From assembly GCA_017557925.1 (NCBI GenBank), contig JAFYWO010000172.1:1-8711 (forward strand): a stretch of DNA of 8,711 nt, given 5' to 3'. Under the pieces are notes generated by a model that saw only the letters and a program-made list of their open reading frames with translations, did not search any database and was not told the origin of the DNA. Source of the stretch: Alphaproteobacteria bacterium. Its GTDB lineage: Bacteria > Pseudomonadota > Alphaproteobacteria > RF32 > CAG-239. A program made the position numbers and the translations under genes. Below, one piece after another: positions 1-6,652 of the stretch; the first letter of the stretch is position 1; the number at the start of each line of letters is the position of its first letter.

Positions 1-1472
1 GTTTTGACAGACCGACAAGTATTTATGAAGTGCATTTAGGGTCTTGGAGAAGAAAAGGCGAGAACGGAAGCGAATTTTTAAGTTACAGAGAATTGGCTGA
101 TAGTCTTGTTCCTTATGTTATGAATATGGGATTTACTCATGTTGAGTTTTTGCCTGTTTGCGAGCATCCGTTTGATGGTTCTTGGGGATATCAGGTAACA
201 GGTCTTTTTGCTCCAACATCTCGCTTTGGAACACCGGATGATTTCAGATATATGATTGATAAGTTTCACCAAGCAAATATTGGTGTGATTATGGACTGGG
301 TGCCGGCACACTTCCCTAAAGATGGTCACGGTTTGATTGAGTTTGATGGGACATCTTTGTATGAACATCAAGACCCGAGAAAAGGTGAGCATAAAGATTG
401 GGGAACAAAGATTTATAACTTTGGCAGAACAGAAGTTAGTAATGTTTTGTGCAGTTCTGCTCTTTATTGGCTTAAAGAATATCATATTGACGGTTTGAGA
501 GTTGATGCTGTTGCTTCTATGCTTTATTTGGATTACAGCAGAAATGATGGTGAGTGGATACCGAATATTTATGGCGGTAACGAAAATTTGGAAGCTATTG
601 CTTTTATCCGTAAGATGAATGAAATTTGTTATGGCAATGTTGAAGGAACTATTACTTGTGCAGAAGAATCTACTGCTTGGCCGATGGTTTCTCGTCCTAC
701 ATCTATGGGTGGACTTGGTTTCGGGTATAAATGGAATATGGGATGGATGAATGATACTCTATCTTATATCAGCAAAGATCCTATTTATCGTAAATATGAA
801 CACGGTAAGCTGACTTTTGGTTTGTTGTATGCGTTTAATGAAAACTTTATTTTGCCTATTTCTCACGATGAAGTTGTGCACGGTAAGGGTAGTATGCTTG
901 CTAAAATGCCGGGTGATGAATGGCAGAAGTTTGCAAACTTGAGAGCATATTATGGATTTATGTGGACACATCCGGGTAAAAAACTCTTGTTTATGGGATG
1001 TGAGTTTGGACACGATTGGGAATGGAATGCAGAAGAAAGCTTGAGATGGCAATTATTGGATTATCCAATGTATAAAGGTATGCAGAACTGTGTTAGAGAT
1101 TTGAACTTGATGTATAAGGGTAATTCTTGTTTCTATGAAGAAGACTTTGATTCAAAAGGTTTTGAGTGGATTGACCATTCTAATGGAAACGACAGCGTTA
1201 TATCTTATATTCGTCGTGGTCACGATGCTAACAATTATATGATTGTTATTTCAAACTTTACTCCGGTTGTTCGTTCTAATTATAAAGTTGGTGTGCCTGA
1301 TGGTGGTGTTTACCAAGAAATCTTTAATAGTGATGATAAGAACTATTGGGGTAGTGGTGTGAAGAATGAAGGTGAGTTATTCTCCAAATATGAAGAAGCT
1401 AATGGTAGAGCTAATTCTATTGAAATAACATTACCACCTCTTTCAACAATCGTGTTAAAGAAAATCAGATAA
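1..1472 (+). CDS. glgB: 1,4-alpha-glucan branching enzyme, 5'-truncated by the window edge
   Basis: This is a GH13 branching enzyme. It cuts an alpha-1,4 chain and rejoins it as an alpha-1,6 branch on glycogen in the cytoplasm. The frame is open from base 3 and gives 489 visible residues. It opens inside the family motif YEVHLGSW, so the GTG at 30 is an internal Val codon and not the start. Family members are about 630-730 residues long, so the N-terminal CBM48-type domain and any extra N domain lie upstream. Counting from base 3, region I is DWVPAHF (Asp98), region II is GLRVDAVA with nucleophile Asp168 (504-506), region III is AEEST at 220-224 with the acid/base Glu, and region IV is [12 protein letters not shown] with Asp289. 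A C-terminal beta domain follows from about residue 375 and ends in TIVLKKIR, a typical GlgB terminus. All catalytic residues are present and no frameshift is seen. It was probably transcribed separately from glgX, because a terminator and a long spacer lie between them. Confidence 0.97.
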   Translation, partial: FDRPTSIYEVHLGSWRRKGENGSEFLSYRELADSLVPYVMNMGFTHVEFLPVCEHPFDGSWGYQVTGLFAPTSRFGTPDDFRYMIDKFHQANIGVIMDWVPAHFPKDGHGLIEFDGTSLYEHQDPRKGEHKDWGTKIYNFGRTEVSNVLCSSALYWLKEYHIDGLRVDAVASMLYLDYSRNDGEWIPNIYGGNENLEAIAFIRKMNEICYGNVEGTITCAEESTAWPMVSRPTSMGGLGFGYKWNMGWMNDTLSYISKDPIYRKYEHGKLTFGLLYAFNENFILPISHDEVVHGKGSMLAKMPGDEWQKFANLRAYYGFMWTHPGKKLLFMGCEFGHDWEWNAEESLRWQLLDYPMYKGMQNCVRDLNLMYKGNSCFYEEDFDSKGFEWIDHSNGNDSVISYIRRGHDANNYMIVISNFTPVVRSNYKVGVPDGGVYQEIFNSDDKNYWGSGVKNEGELFSKYEEANGRANSIEITLPPLSTIVLKKIR

Positions 1473-1610
1473 AATAAAGGGGGAAATTTGAGTGTTTAAT
1501 CGTTGATGAAAGTCTGTTGGCAAAAATTTATTTGCCTTTGTGTAAACTAAAATTTTTGCTATAGGATATTAGCTTTATTTATCTCAAATTTTCTTTTTTA
1601 TGAGGGAGGG
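1473..1610 (+). other. Non-coding stretch between glgB stop and its terminator
   Basis: These 138 bases are probably the 3' untranslated part of the glgB message. They hold one small hairpin, GGCAAA (1519-1524) pairing with TTTGCC (1531-1536) across a 6-nt loop, followed only by TTTG, too weak to count as a terminator. The only ATG-initiated reading frame noticed is 15 codons (1506-1550) without a ribosome binding site. No gene is called. The stretch is long for a simple 3' end, so a 3'-derived small RNA is possible but unsupported. Confidence 0.5.
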
Positions 1611-1640
1611 AGAGGCGACTTGTTTTAAGTCGCCTTTTTT
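1611..1640 (+). terminator. Rho-independent terminator downstream of glgB
   Basis: A perfect 8-bp stem, GGCGACTT (1614-1621) with AAGTCGCC (1627-1634), encloses the loop GTTTT and is followed by six T residues (1635-1640). The preceding AGA (1611-1613) can extend the stem into the T tract. It most likely ends the glgB transcript and separates it from glgX. Confidence 0.93.
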
Positions 1641-1692
1641 GATGGGGAAATTTATGTGGTATGCGATGGGGAGAGTATGAAGAGGAATGTTT

Positions 1693-1801
1693 CGTCATTG
1701 CGAGCCGTAAGGCGTGGCAATCCAGTATATAATAAACAAGACTATTTTTTGTGGGTAGTCATTTATGGATCACCACGGAGCATTCGCTCCTCGTGATGAC
1801 G
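1693..1801. repeat. Imperfect palindromic interspersed element (REP/MITE-like)
   Basis: The left arm (1693-1725) begins CGTCATTGCGAG and ends GTGGCAATCCAG. The right arm (1766-1801), read on the - strand, begins CGTCATCACGAG and ends GTGGTGATCCA. The arms match at both ends and differ in the middle, and they enclose about 40 AT-rich bases (1726-1765). The right arm also folds on itself: GGAGC-ATTC-GCTCC (1777-1790), flanked by ATCAC and GTGAT. Short palindromic elements of this form, without a protein gene, are scattered in many low-GC Proteobacteria. No transposase is encoded here. No target-site duplication was established. Its right end is shared with the adjacent tandem array. Confidence 0.75.
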
Positions 1802-2010
1802 GGGCGGAGGATGAGAGAAAGCTCCTCGTGATGATGGAGAGGGGTGAGAGAAAGCTCCTCGTGATGACGGAGAGGGGATGAGAGAAAGCTCCTCGTGATG
1901 ATGGAGAGGGGATGAGAGAAAGCTCCTCGTGATGACGGAGAGGGGATGAGAGAAAGCTCCTCGTGATGACGGAGAGGGGGGAGAGAAAGCTCCTCGTGAG
2001 GCGATGGAGG
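1786..2010. repeat. Tandem array of ~34-bp units, six full and one partial
   Basis: Units start with GCTCCTCGTGATGA at 1786, 1821, 1854, 1888, 1922, 1956 and 1989. Their lengths are 35, 33, 34, 34, 34 and 33 bp, and the seventh copy decays after GCTCCTCGTGA at 1999. Each full unit consists of a 16-bp piece matching the right end of the neighbouring palindromic element, then a purine-rich spacer reading roughly GAGAGGGGATGAGAGAAA. One position alternates C, T, C, T, C, C across the units (GATGACGG versus GATGATGG). Unit 1 is the most divergent (GGGGCGGAGG). There are no unique spacers, so this is not a CRISPR array. It looks like a variable-number tandem repeat that grew by slippage or unequal exchange. 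Confidence 0.93.
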
Positions 2011-2165
2011 ATAAGGATAGGTGTAGTAGATTGTGTTGCAGGGTAAATGGATTATTCCACATAGGAAGGGATGACTGTTTAGGGAATAAATGGGGAAAAT
2101 GATTTGCTTAGTATGGGGATTTTTTTTGAAAATAAATCTTATTTTTAAAGAGTTTTTTTAAACTT

Positions 2166-2197
2166 TTTAATTACGATTGCTTTGTTTAATTATGATT
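2166..2197 (+). repeat. 13-bp direct repeat, possible operator, upstream of glgX
   Basis: TTTAATTACGATT (2166-2178) recurs as TTTAATTATGATT (2185-2197) with one mismatch. The copies start 19 bp apart, on nearly the same face of the helix. They lie 82-113 bp before the glgX start, a plausible place for an activator or repressor. The sequence is AT-rich, so chance is a real alternative. Confidence 0.3.
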
Positions 2198-2243
2198 ATT
2201 CTGTGGGGAAGGGATAATAAAGCTAGTAAATAAAAAAATAGTG

Positions 2244-2249
2244 TATATT
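2244..2249 (+). promoter_or_regulatory. Possible -10 element of the glgX-malQ promoter
   Basis: TATATT lies inside GTGTATATTATATATTC and would place a transcript start around 2256-2262, giving a short leader that still contains the AAGGAG site. No convincing -35 hexamer lies 16-18 bp upstream, and several overlapping TA-rich hexamers would serve as well. The call rests mainly on position. Confidence 0.25.
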
Positions 2250-2267
2250 ATATATTCTAGTTTATAG

Positions 2268-2281
2268 AAGGAGATTGTATG
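2268..2281 (+). promoter_or_regulatory. Ribosome binding site and start codon of glgX
   Basis: AAGGAG (2268-2273) stands 5 nt before ATG (2279-2281). It is a near-consensus Shine-Dalgarno and fixes the glgX start. The predicted protein then begins directly before the CBM48-type domain, as expected for the family. Confidence 0.9.
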
Positions 2282-4354
2282 TCAGGTATTAAGGTTTGGG
2301 ACGGAAGGTCTTATCCGCTAGGCTCTACAGCTGATGAGTGGGGAGTTAATTTTGCCTTGTTTTCTCAAGGGGCGATAAAAGTTGAACTTTGTTTGTTTGA
2401 TAGAGTTGGTGTTAAGGAAATAGCTCGTTATGAAATGCGAGTTAGAGAAAATAATATTTGGCATATTTATTTAGAAGGTGTTAAAGCCGGACAAGTATAT
2501 GGTTACAGGGTTTATGGACCATACGAACCGCAAAAAGGTAAGAGATTTAATCCTAATAAGTTGTTGATTGACCCGTATGCTAAGAAGCTGACAGGAAGAC
2601 TTATTTGGCATAAGGCTATTTTCGGGTATGATATTGATAGTCCAGATAAAGATTTGTCTTTTTCTACGCTTGACAGCGCACCATACGTTCCTAAGTCTGT
2701 TGTGGTTGGTGATGAAAGTTTTGATTGGCAGGGAGATATTCCGCCTCAAGTTGATGCTTCAAAAACTGTTTTTTATGAATTACACGTTAAAGGTTTTACT
2801 AAACTTCATCCTAAAGTTCAAGATTCAAAGCGAGGAATGTTTGAAGGACTTGCTTGTCATTCGGTGGTCAGTTATTTGAAATGGTTGGGGGTGACCAGTG
2901 TTGAATTGATGCCGGTTAATGCGTTTATGGCAGAAAGACACGTTGAAGGTAAAAAGAATTTTTGGGGGTATGAAACTTTAAGTTTTTTTGCACTGGAGCC
3001 AAGCTATTTGCTTAGTGAAAATATTGATGGTTTTAAGAAAATGGTAAAACGTTTTCATCAGCATGGTTTGGAAGTTATTTTGGATATGGTTTATAACCAT
3101 ACTATTGAGGGCAATCATTTAGGTCCTACTCTTTGTTATAGAGGTATTGATAACGAAAGCTATTATACGTTGGATGGAAATAATAAACGTTATTATTATG
3201 ATTCAACAGGCTGCGGTGCTTCTTTTAATTTGCAGAATCCGTATGTTTTAAGGCTTGTTATGGACTCTATGAGATATTTGGTAGAAGAATTGCACGTTGA
3301 TGGTTTCAGACTTGATTTGGCAACATCTTTAGCAAGGGTTAAGCAAGAGTTTAATCAAGGTAGCGGTTTTATGATGTCTGTTCGTCAAGATGATGTTATC
3401 GGATTAGTAAAAATGGTTGCAGAACCATGGGATTTAGGTATTGGCGGTTATCAGTTGGGAGCATTTTATCCCGGATGTATGGAATGGAATGACAGATACA
3501 GAGATGTTGTAAGACGTTTTTGGCGAGGAGATGAAAGACAAGTAGGTGAATTGGCCAGCAGATTGTCTGGTTCAAGTGATATTTTCGGAACGGCAAAAAG
3601 GGCTATGTGGAGCTCTGTTAACTATATTACCGTTCACGATGGTATGACTTTGAATGATTTGGTAACATATAATCATAAGCATAATGTGGCTAACGGTGAA
3701 GATAATCGTGACGGAACAGATGCAAATTGGAGTTTTAATTCCGGATTTGAAGGAATGACTTCGGATATAAATGTTAAAGAAAACAGATTGAAGCGAATTA
3801 GGGCAATGTTGGCTACAGAACTTTTGTCTTTTGGGACACCTATATTACGTTCAGGTGATGAGTTTTTGAATACCCAATTCGGTAATAACAATGCTTATTG
3901 TCAAGATAATGTTATTTCATATATGGTATGGGATGCTATCGGGGCTGAAGATATAGATAATATTCGTTATACCAAAAAATTGATTAAATTAAGAAATAAA
4001 ATGGGGGTATTTTCATATCGCAACTTCTTTAACGGTGGAATTATTGATTCCAAACATGGGATAAAGGATTTATCTTGGTGGACGGAAAGAGGTGTAGAAT
4101 TTACGCAAAATGATTGGTATCAGTATAACAGAAAATCTTTGTCTTATTTGGTTAGCGGTAAGGACAGATTGTATTTGGTTATATTTAATGCTAACAACAA
4201 TAACATTAAATGGAAACTGCCTAATATCAAAAAAACTTATAAGTGGAGTTTGTTGTTGGACAGTTCTGAAATGTTTGAGGATAATGGAATTGGTTCGGGA
4301 ATGGAAGTTTTGGTTCCCGGATGGTCTGTTCTTTGTTTTGAAGTTAAAAAATAG
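2279..4354 (+). CDS. glgX: Glycogen debranching enzyme (GH13 isoamylase type)
   Basis: This 691-residue protein hydrolyses alpha-1,6 branches, typically the short stubs left on glycogen by phosphorylase, in the cytoplasm. It has an N-terminal CBM48-like domain (about 10-110, with WGVNFALFS), a GH13_11 barrel (about 160-580) and a C-terminal beta domain (about 600-691). Landmarks are YELHVKGFTKLHP (166-178), region I DMVYNH (269-274), region II DGFRLDLAT with nucleophile Asp346, region III AEPWD with acid/base Glu382, and region IV TVHDG with Asp454. The GlgX signatures NHKHN, NGEDNRDGT and GNNNAYCQDN follow. Length and motif order match the usual 650-720 residue family, and no key residue is missing. 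The gene is followed after 9 bp by malQ and is almost certainly co-transcribed with it. GlgX releases short maltooligosaccharides, which MalQ can use. Archaeal-type TreX is the nearest alternative name for the same activity class. Confidence 0.97.
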   Translation: MSGIKVWDGRSYPLGSTADEWGVNFALFSQGAIKVELCLFDRVGVKEIARYEMRVRENNIWHIYLEGVKAGQVYGYRVYGPYEPQKGKRFNPNKLLIDPYAKKLTGRLIWHKAIFGYDIDSPDKDLSFSTLDSAPYVPKSVVVGDESFDWQGDIPPQVDASKTVFYELHVKGFTKLHPKVQDSKRGMFEGLACHSVVSYLKWLGVTSVELMPVNAFMAERHVEGKKNFWGYETLSFFALEPSYLLSENIDGFKKMVKRFHQHGLEVILDMVYNHTIEGNHLGPTLCYRGIDNESYYTLDGNNKRYYYDSTGCGASFNLQNPYVLRLVMDSMRYLVEELHVDGFRLDLATSLARVKQEFNQGSGFMMSVRQDDVIGLVKMVAEPWDLGIGGYQLGAFYPGCMEWNDRYRDVVRRFWRGDERQVGELASRLSGSSDIFGTAKRAMWSSVNYITVHDGMTLNDLVTYNHKHNVANGEDNRDGTDANWSFNSGFEGMTSDINVKENRLKRIRAMLATELLSFGTPILRSGDEFLNTQFGNNNAYCQDNVISYMVWDAIGAEDIDNIRYTKKLIKLRNKMGVFSYRNFFNGGIIDSKHGIKDLSWWTERGVEFTQNDWYQYNRKSLSYLVSGKDRLYLVIFNANNNNIKWKLPNIKKTYKWSLLLDSSEMFEDNGIGSGMEVLVPGWSVLCFEVKK

Positions 4355-4366
4355 GAGTATATTATG
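4352..4366 (+). promoter_or_regulatory. malQ ribosome binding site overlapping the glgX stop codon
   Basis: TAGGAG (4352-4357) contains both the TAG stop of glgX and the Shine-Dalgarno of malQ, and the malQ ATG follows at 4364-4366 after a 6-nt gap. A ribosome terminating on glgX sits on the malQ initiation region, so the two genes are probably translationally coupled. Confidence 0.85.
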
Positions 4367-6487
4367 TCTGAATTATTGAAGGAACTTGCATCAAAGCTTA
4401 ATATTGCAACTAATTTTACTTATGCCGGAGGCAGTAAAGAGGCGGTTGTCAGTGATGAGGTTTTGAAATTTTTTATTGAGAGTTTTGGGTATAAGGCTTC
4501 AAATAACGGGGATATTGTGAAGTCTTTGGAAAGAGTTGCAAAACTTCGTTGGCAAAGAGCGATGGAAGCTTGTTATATAGTAAACGAAGATGATAAAAAA
4601 TTCAGTCTTGTTATCAACGAGGAAGAAGAAAACGGTGATATAGAAGTTTTAGTCAGCGTTGAAGGGCGTAACGAATATGTTGATGTTTATACAGAGTTTG
4701 AAGAAGTTGACAGACGTAAAGGCTATGTGCTTTTTGAAGGAAATATAATATCTGATTTGGGGATTGGTTATTATGATTTGAAAGTAGTTACCAATAAGCA
4801 AGAATATAAAGCAATGTTGGCGGTTGCTCCGAAGCGTTGTTATGAATTGGATAAAAAAGGAAAAGAAAAGTTGTTTGGATTTAGTGTGCAACTTTATTCT
4901 TTGAAAAGTAAACGTAATTGGGGAATTGGTGATTTTAGCGATTTAGAAAACTTTATTTCTATGGCCGGTCGTGTGGGCGGTGATGTTATCGGACTCAATC
5001 CTTTGAGTGTTTTAAATAACGATTATCCGGAATCTGCAAGTCCGTATAATTCAGTCAGCAGATTGTTTTTGAACCCTATCTATATTGATATTGAAAAAGT
5101 GCCTTATTATGAAGAATGCTGGGATAAGAGTTTTGATGTTATCGCTTCTGCTAAAGGGAAAGAAAAAATTTCGTATGCTGAAATTTATGGGGCAAAAGTT
5201 AAGGCATTAAAGAATATTTTTGACAGAGTTAAAAAAGATACAAATTCTTGGTATTATAAAGATTTTGAAGTGTTTAAGAAAAATGAAGGTGTTGAGCTTT
5301 ATAGATTGGCAGTGTTTACGGCAATCAGACACGAAAGATTTTTAAGAAATGAGAATGTGTCTTCGGAATGGAAAAAGACATTTTATAATGTATTAAATCC
5401 TGAAGTTGAAAAGTTTGCTAATGAAAGAAGTGAAGAAATAGAATTTTATATGTTTATGCAGTTTGAAGCAGACAGACAACTTAAAGCAGTAAAAAATAAA
5501 ATTGATGAAAGCAATATGGCTATTGGGCTTTATCGTGATTTGCCGGTTGGTGTTTCTCGTGACAGTGCAGAAGTTTGGGGAGATAATTATCTTTATATGC
5601 AAGAATGTGGTGCAGGTGCTCCGCCGGATAATTATTTTCCTACAGGTCAAAAATGGGGGTTGGGTGCCTTTAATCCGTATGAATTAAAGGAGAGATGTTA
5701 CAAGCCTTTTATCAGAATTTTAAGAGCAAATATGAAGTATGCCGGAGCGCTAAGAGTTGACCATGTTATGGGGTTATCACGTCTTTATATTATTCCTGAT
5801 AAGTTAGAAAACGGAACTTATATCAGATATAATGAAAAAGATATGTTGAATATTTTGGCGCTTGAAAGTCATCTTAATAAATGTATGGTAGCTGGAGAGT
5901 GTATCGGTAATGTTGAATCTGGTTTTGAAGATATGCTTGAGGAAAAAAATATTTACAGATTGGGAGTTCTTTGGAGCGAACGTTACAGTGACGGTTTAAC
6001 ACTAAAGAAACCGGAAGAATATGCGAAGAAATATTTTGCCTCTGTGGGAACCCATGATATGCCTCCTTTGAAAGCATGGTGGTTCGGTCGTGAAATTCAA
6101 ATTATGAAAGATTTGGGTTTATTTAGTGACGAAAATGCCAGAAATGCGTATTCTTGGAGAGAAGAAGAGCGTAGGAATATATTAAAGGGCTTGGATATGG
6201 AAAATATTTGGCCTGATGACAGAAGAAGATGTCAAGATTATATTTATGGTGAAAATTATCCAGAAGGTATTGAAGAGGCCGTTAACGCATATATGGCAAA
6301 ATCTAACAGTGAGGTGTTTATGTTGCAGTTAGAGGATATGTTCCATCAAACAGAACTTCAAAATCTTCCGGGAACAGATATGGAGCATCCTAACTGGAGG
6401 ACTCGTGTTCCTGTGGATATGGAAAATATGGAATGCGATATTGGATGGATAAGAAACATTGCAACCGTAAAAAAATATAGATTTTAA
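4364..6487 (+). CDS. malQ: 4-alpha-glucanotransferase (amylomaltase, GH77)
   Basis: This 707-residue enzyme moves alpha-1,4-glucan segments between maltooligosaccharides, making longer chains and free glucose in the cytoplasm. It is similar in length to E. coli MalQ (about 694) and, like it, has an N-terminal extension (about 1-160) before the barrel, which opens with FGFSVQLYSLKS and NWGIGDFSDLE. Further landmarks are PLSVL...SPYNSVSRLFLNPIYID (214-242), the 250s loop GAPPDNYFPTGQKWG (418-432), RVDHVMG with nucleophile Asp466, AGECIG with acid/base Glu512, and GTHDMPP with Asp565. The C-terminus carries the usual QLEDMF and LPGT...HPNWR. The residue after the acid/base Glu is Cys513, where most relatives have Asp (EDLG). 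All three catalytic carboxylates are present, so the enzyme is probably active. Its place beside glgX suggests recycling of glycogen-derived oligosaccharides, not import of external maltose; no transporter is seen. Confidence 0.96.
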   Translation: MSELLKELASKLNIATNFTYAGGSKEAVVSDEVLKFFIESFGYKASNNGDIVKSLERVAKLRWQRAMEACYIVNEDDKKFSLVINEEEENGDIEVLVSVEGRNEYVDVYTEFEEVDRRKGYVLFEGNIISDLGIGYYDLKVVTNKQEYKAMLAVAPKRCYELDKKGKEKLFGFSVQLYSLKSKRNWGIGDFSDLENFISMAGRVGGDVIGLNPLSVLNNDYPESASPYNSVSRLFLNPIYIDIEKVPYYEECWDKSFDVIASAKGKEKISYAEIYGAKVKALKNIFDRVKKDTNSWYYKDFEVFKKNEGVELYRLAVFTAIRHERFLRNENVSSEWKKTFYNVLNPEVEKFANERSEEIEFYMFMQFEADRQLKAVKNKIDESNMAIGLYRDLPVGVSRDSAEVWGDNYLYMQECGAGAPPDNYFPTGQKWGLGAFNPYELKERCYKPFIRILRANMKYAGALRVDHVMGLSRLYIIPDKLENGTYIRYNEKDMLNILALESHLNKCMVAGECIGNVESGFEDMLEEKNIYRLGVLWSERYSDGLTLKKPEEYAKKYFASVGTHDMPPLKAWWFGREIQIMKDLGLFSDENARNAYSWREEERRNILKGLDMENIWPDDRRRCQDYIYGENYPEGIEEAVNAYMAKSNSEVFMLQLEDMFHQTELQNLPGTDMEHPNWRTRVPVDMENMECDIGWIRNIATVKKYRF

Positions 6488-6513
6488 GCGTGTCTGACTA
6501 TATTTTTTTCAGT

Positions 6514-6543
6514 AAGGCTCCGAGTTTGTATTCGGGGCCTTTT
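6514..6543 (+). terminator. Rho-independent terminator of the glgX-malQ unit
   Basis: AAGGCTCCGA (6514-6523) pairs with TCGGGGCCTT (6532-6541) over an 8-nt loop, giving a 10-bp stem with one U-G pair. A short T run (6540-6543) follows. It begins 26 bp after the malQ stop. The T tail is short, so termination may be incomplete, but the stem and position are convincing. Confidence 0.87.
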
Positions 6544-6577
6544 AATATGGAAAATGATAGTTAGAAAAGTGGATATG

Positions 6578-6619
6578 TGATATTATTTTAAACCTTTTTT
6601 TATTTATAAGTGATAGAAT
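6578..6619 (+). promoter_or_regulatory. Possible extended -10 promoter elements for the gene at 6653
   Basis: Two extended -10-like strings occur between the malQ terminator and the next gene: TGATATTAT (6578-6586) and TGATAGAAT (6611-6619). Each has five of six matches to TATAAT after TGn. Neither has a recognisable -35 at normal spacing. A promoter is expected somewhere in this 109-bp gap because a terminator precedes it. Confidence 0.3.
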
Positions 6620-6652
6620 ACAAAAAATGTTTATCAACAACGGGGTCTTGAT

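Larger units (their letters stand above)
2011..2278 (+). other. AT-rich leader region upstream of glgX
   Basis: No gene is visible in these 268 bases. The first part (to about 2120) is G-rich on the + strand and without recognisable motifs. The second part is very AT-rich and has homopolymer T runs. It contains a weak hairpin, AAAGAGTTT (2147-2155) with AAACTTTTT (2160-2168), with one G-U pair and no G+C-rich core. It also contains a direct repeat (2166-2178 and 2185-2197) and the ribosome binding site of glgX. The promoter of the glgX-malQ unit should lie here, since a terminator and a repeat array separate it from glgB. Confidence 0.6.

Noticed and set aside
30..32. GTG as the start codon of glgB
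   Set aside because: The frame is open to base 3 and the residues before it (IYE) belong to the conserved YEVHLGSW motif, so the real start lies upstream of the window.
1519..1536. Hairpin GGCAAA/TTTGCC as the glgB terminator
   Set aside because: The stem is only 6 bp with an AT-rich inner half and no T run; a much better terminator lies at 1611-1640.
1506..1550. 15-codon frame after glgB
   Set aside because: No ribosome binding site, no hydrophobic or other recognisable character, and length expected by chance.
1538..1565. Possible promoter TTTGTG...TATAGG for a small RNA ending at 1640
   Set aside because: The -35 match is poor and the -10 mediocre; without expression or conservation data it cannot be distinguished from background.
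1786..2010. Regularly repeated units resembling a CRISPR array
   Set aside because: The ~34-bp units are directly adjacent with near-identical sequence throughout; there are no unique spacers and no cas genes.
1763..2062. 99-residue - strand reading frame rich in Ser, Pro and His-Glu repeats
   Set aside because: It is a translation of the tandem array and the palindromic element. Unit lengths of 33-35 bp break periodicity in the frame, and the peptide is low-complexity with no recognisable family.
2129..2145. AT-only inverted repeat AAAATAA/TTATTTT before glgX
   Set aside because: Such pairings are frequent by chance in sequence this AT-rich, and the stem would be unstable.
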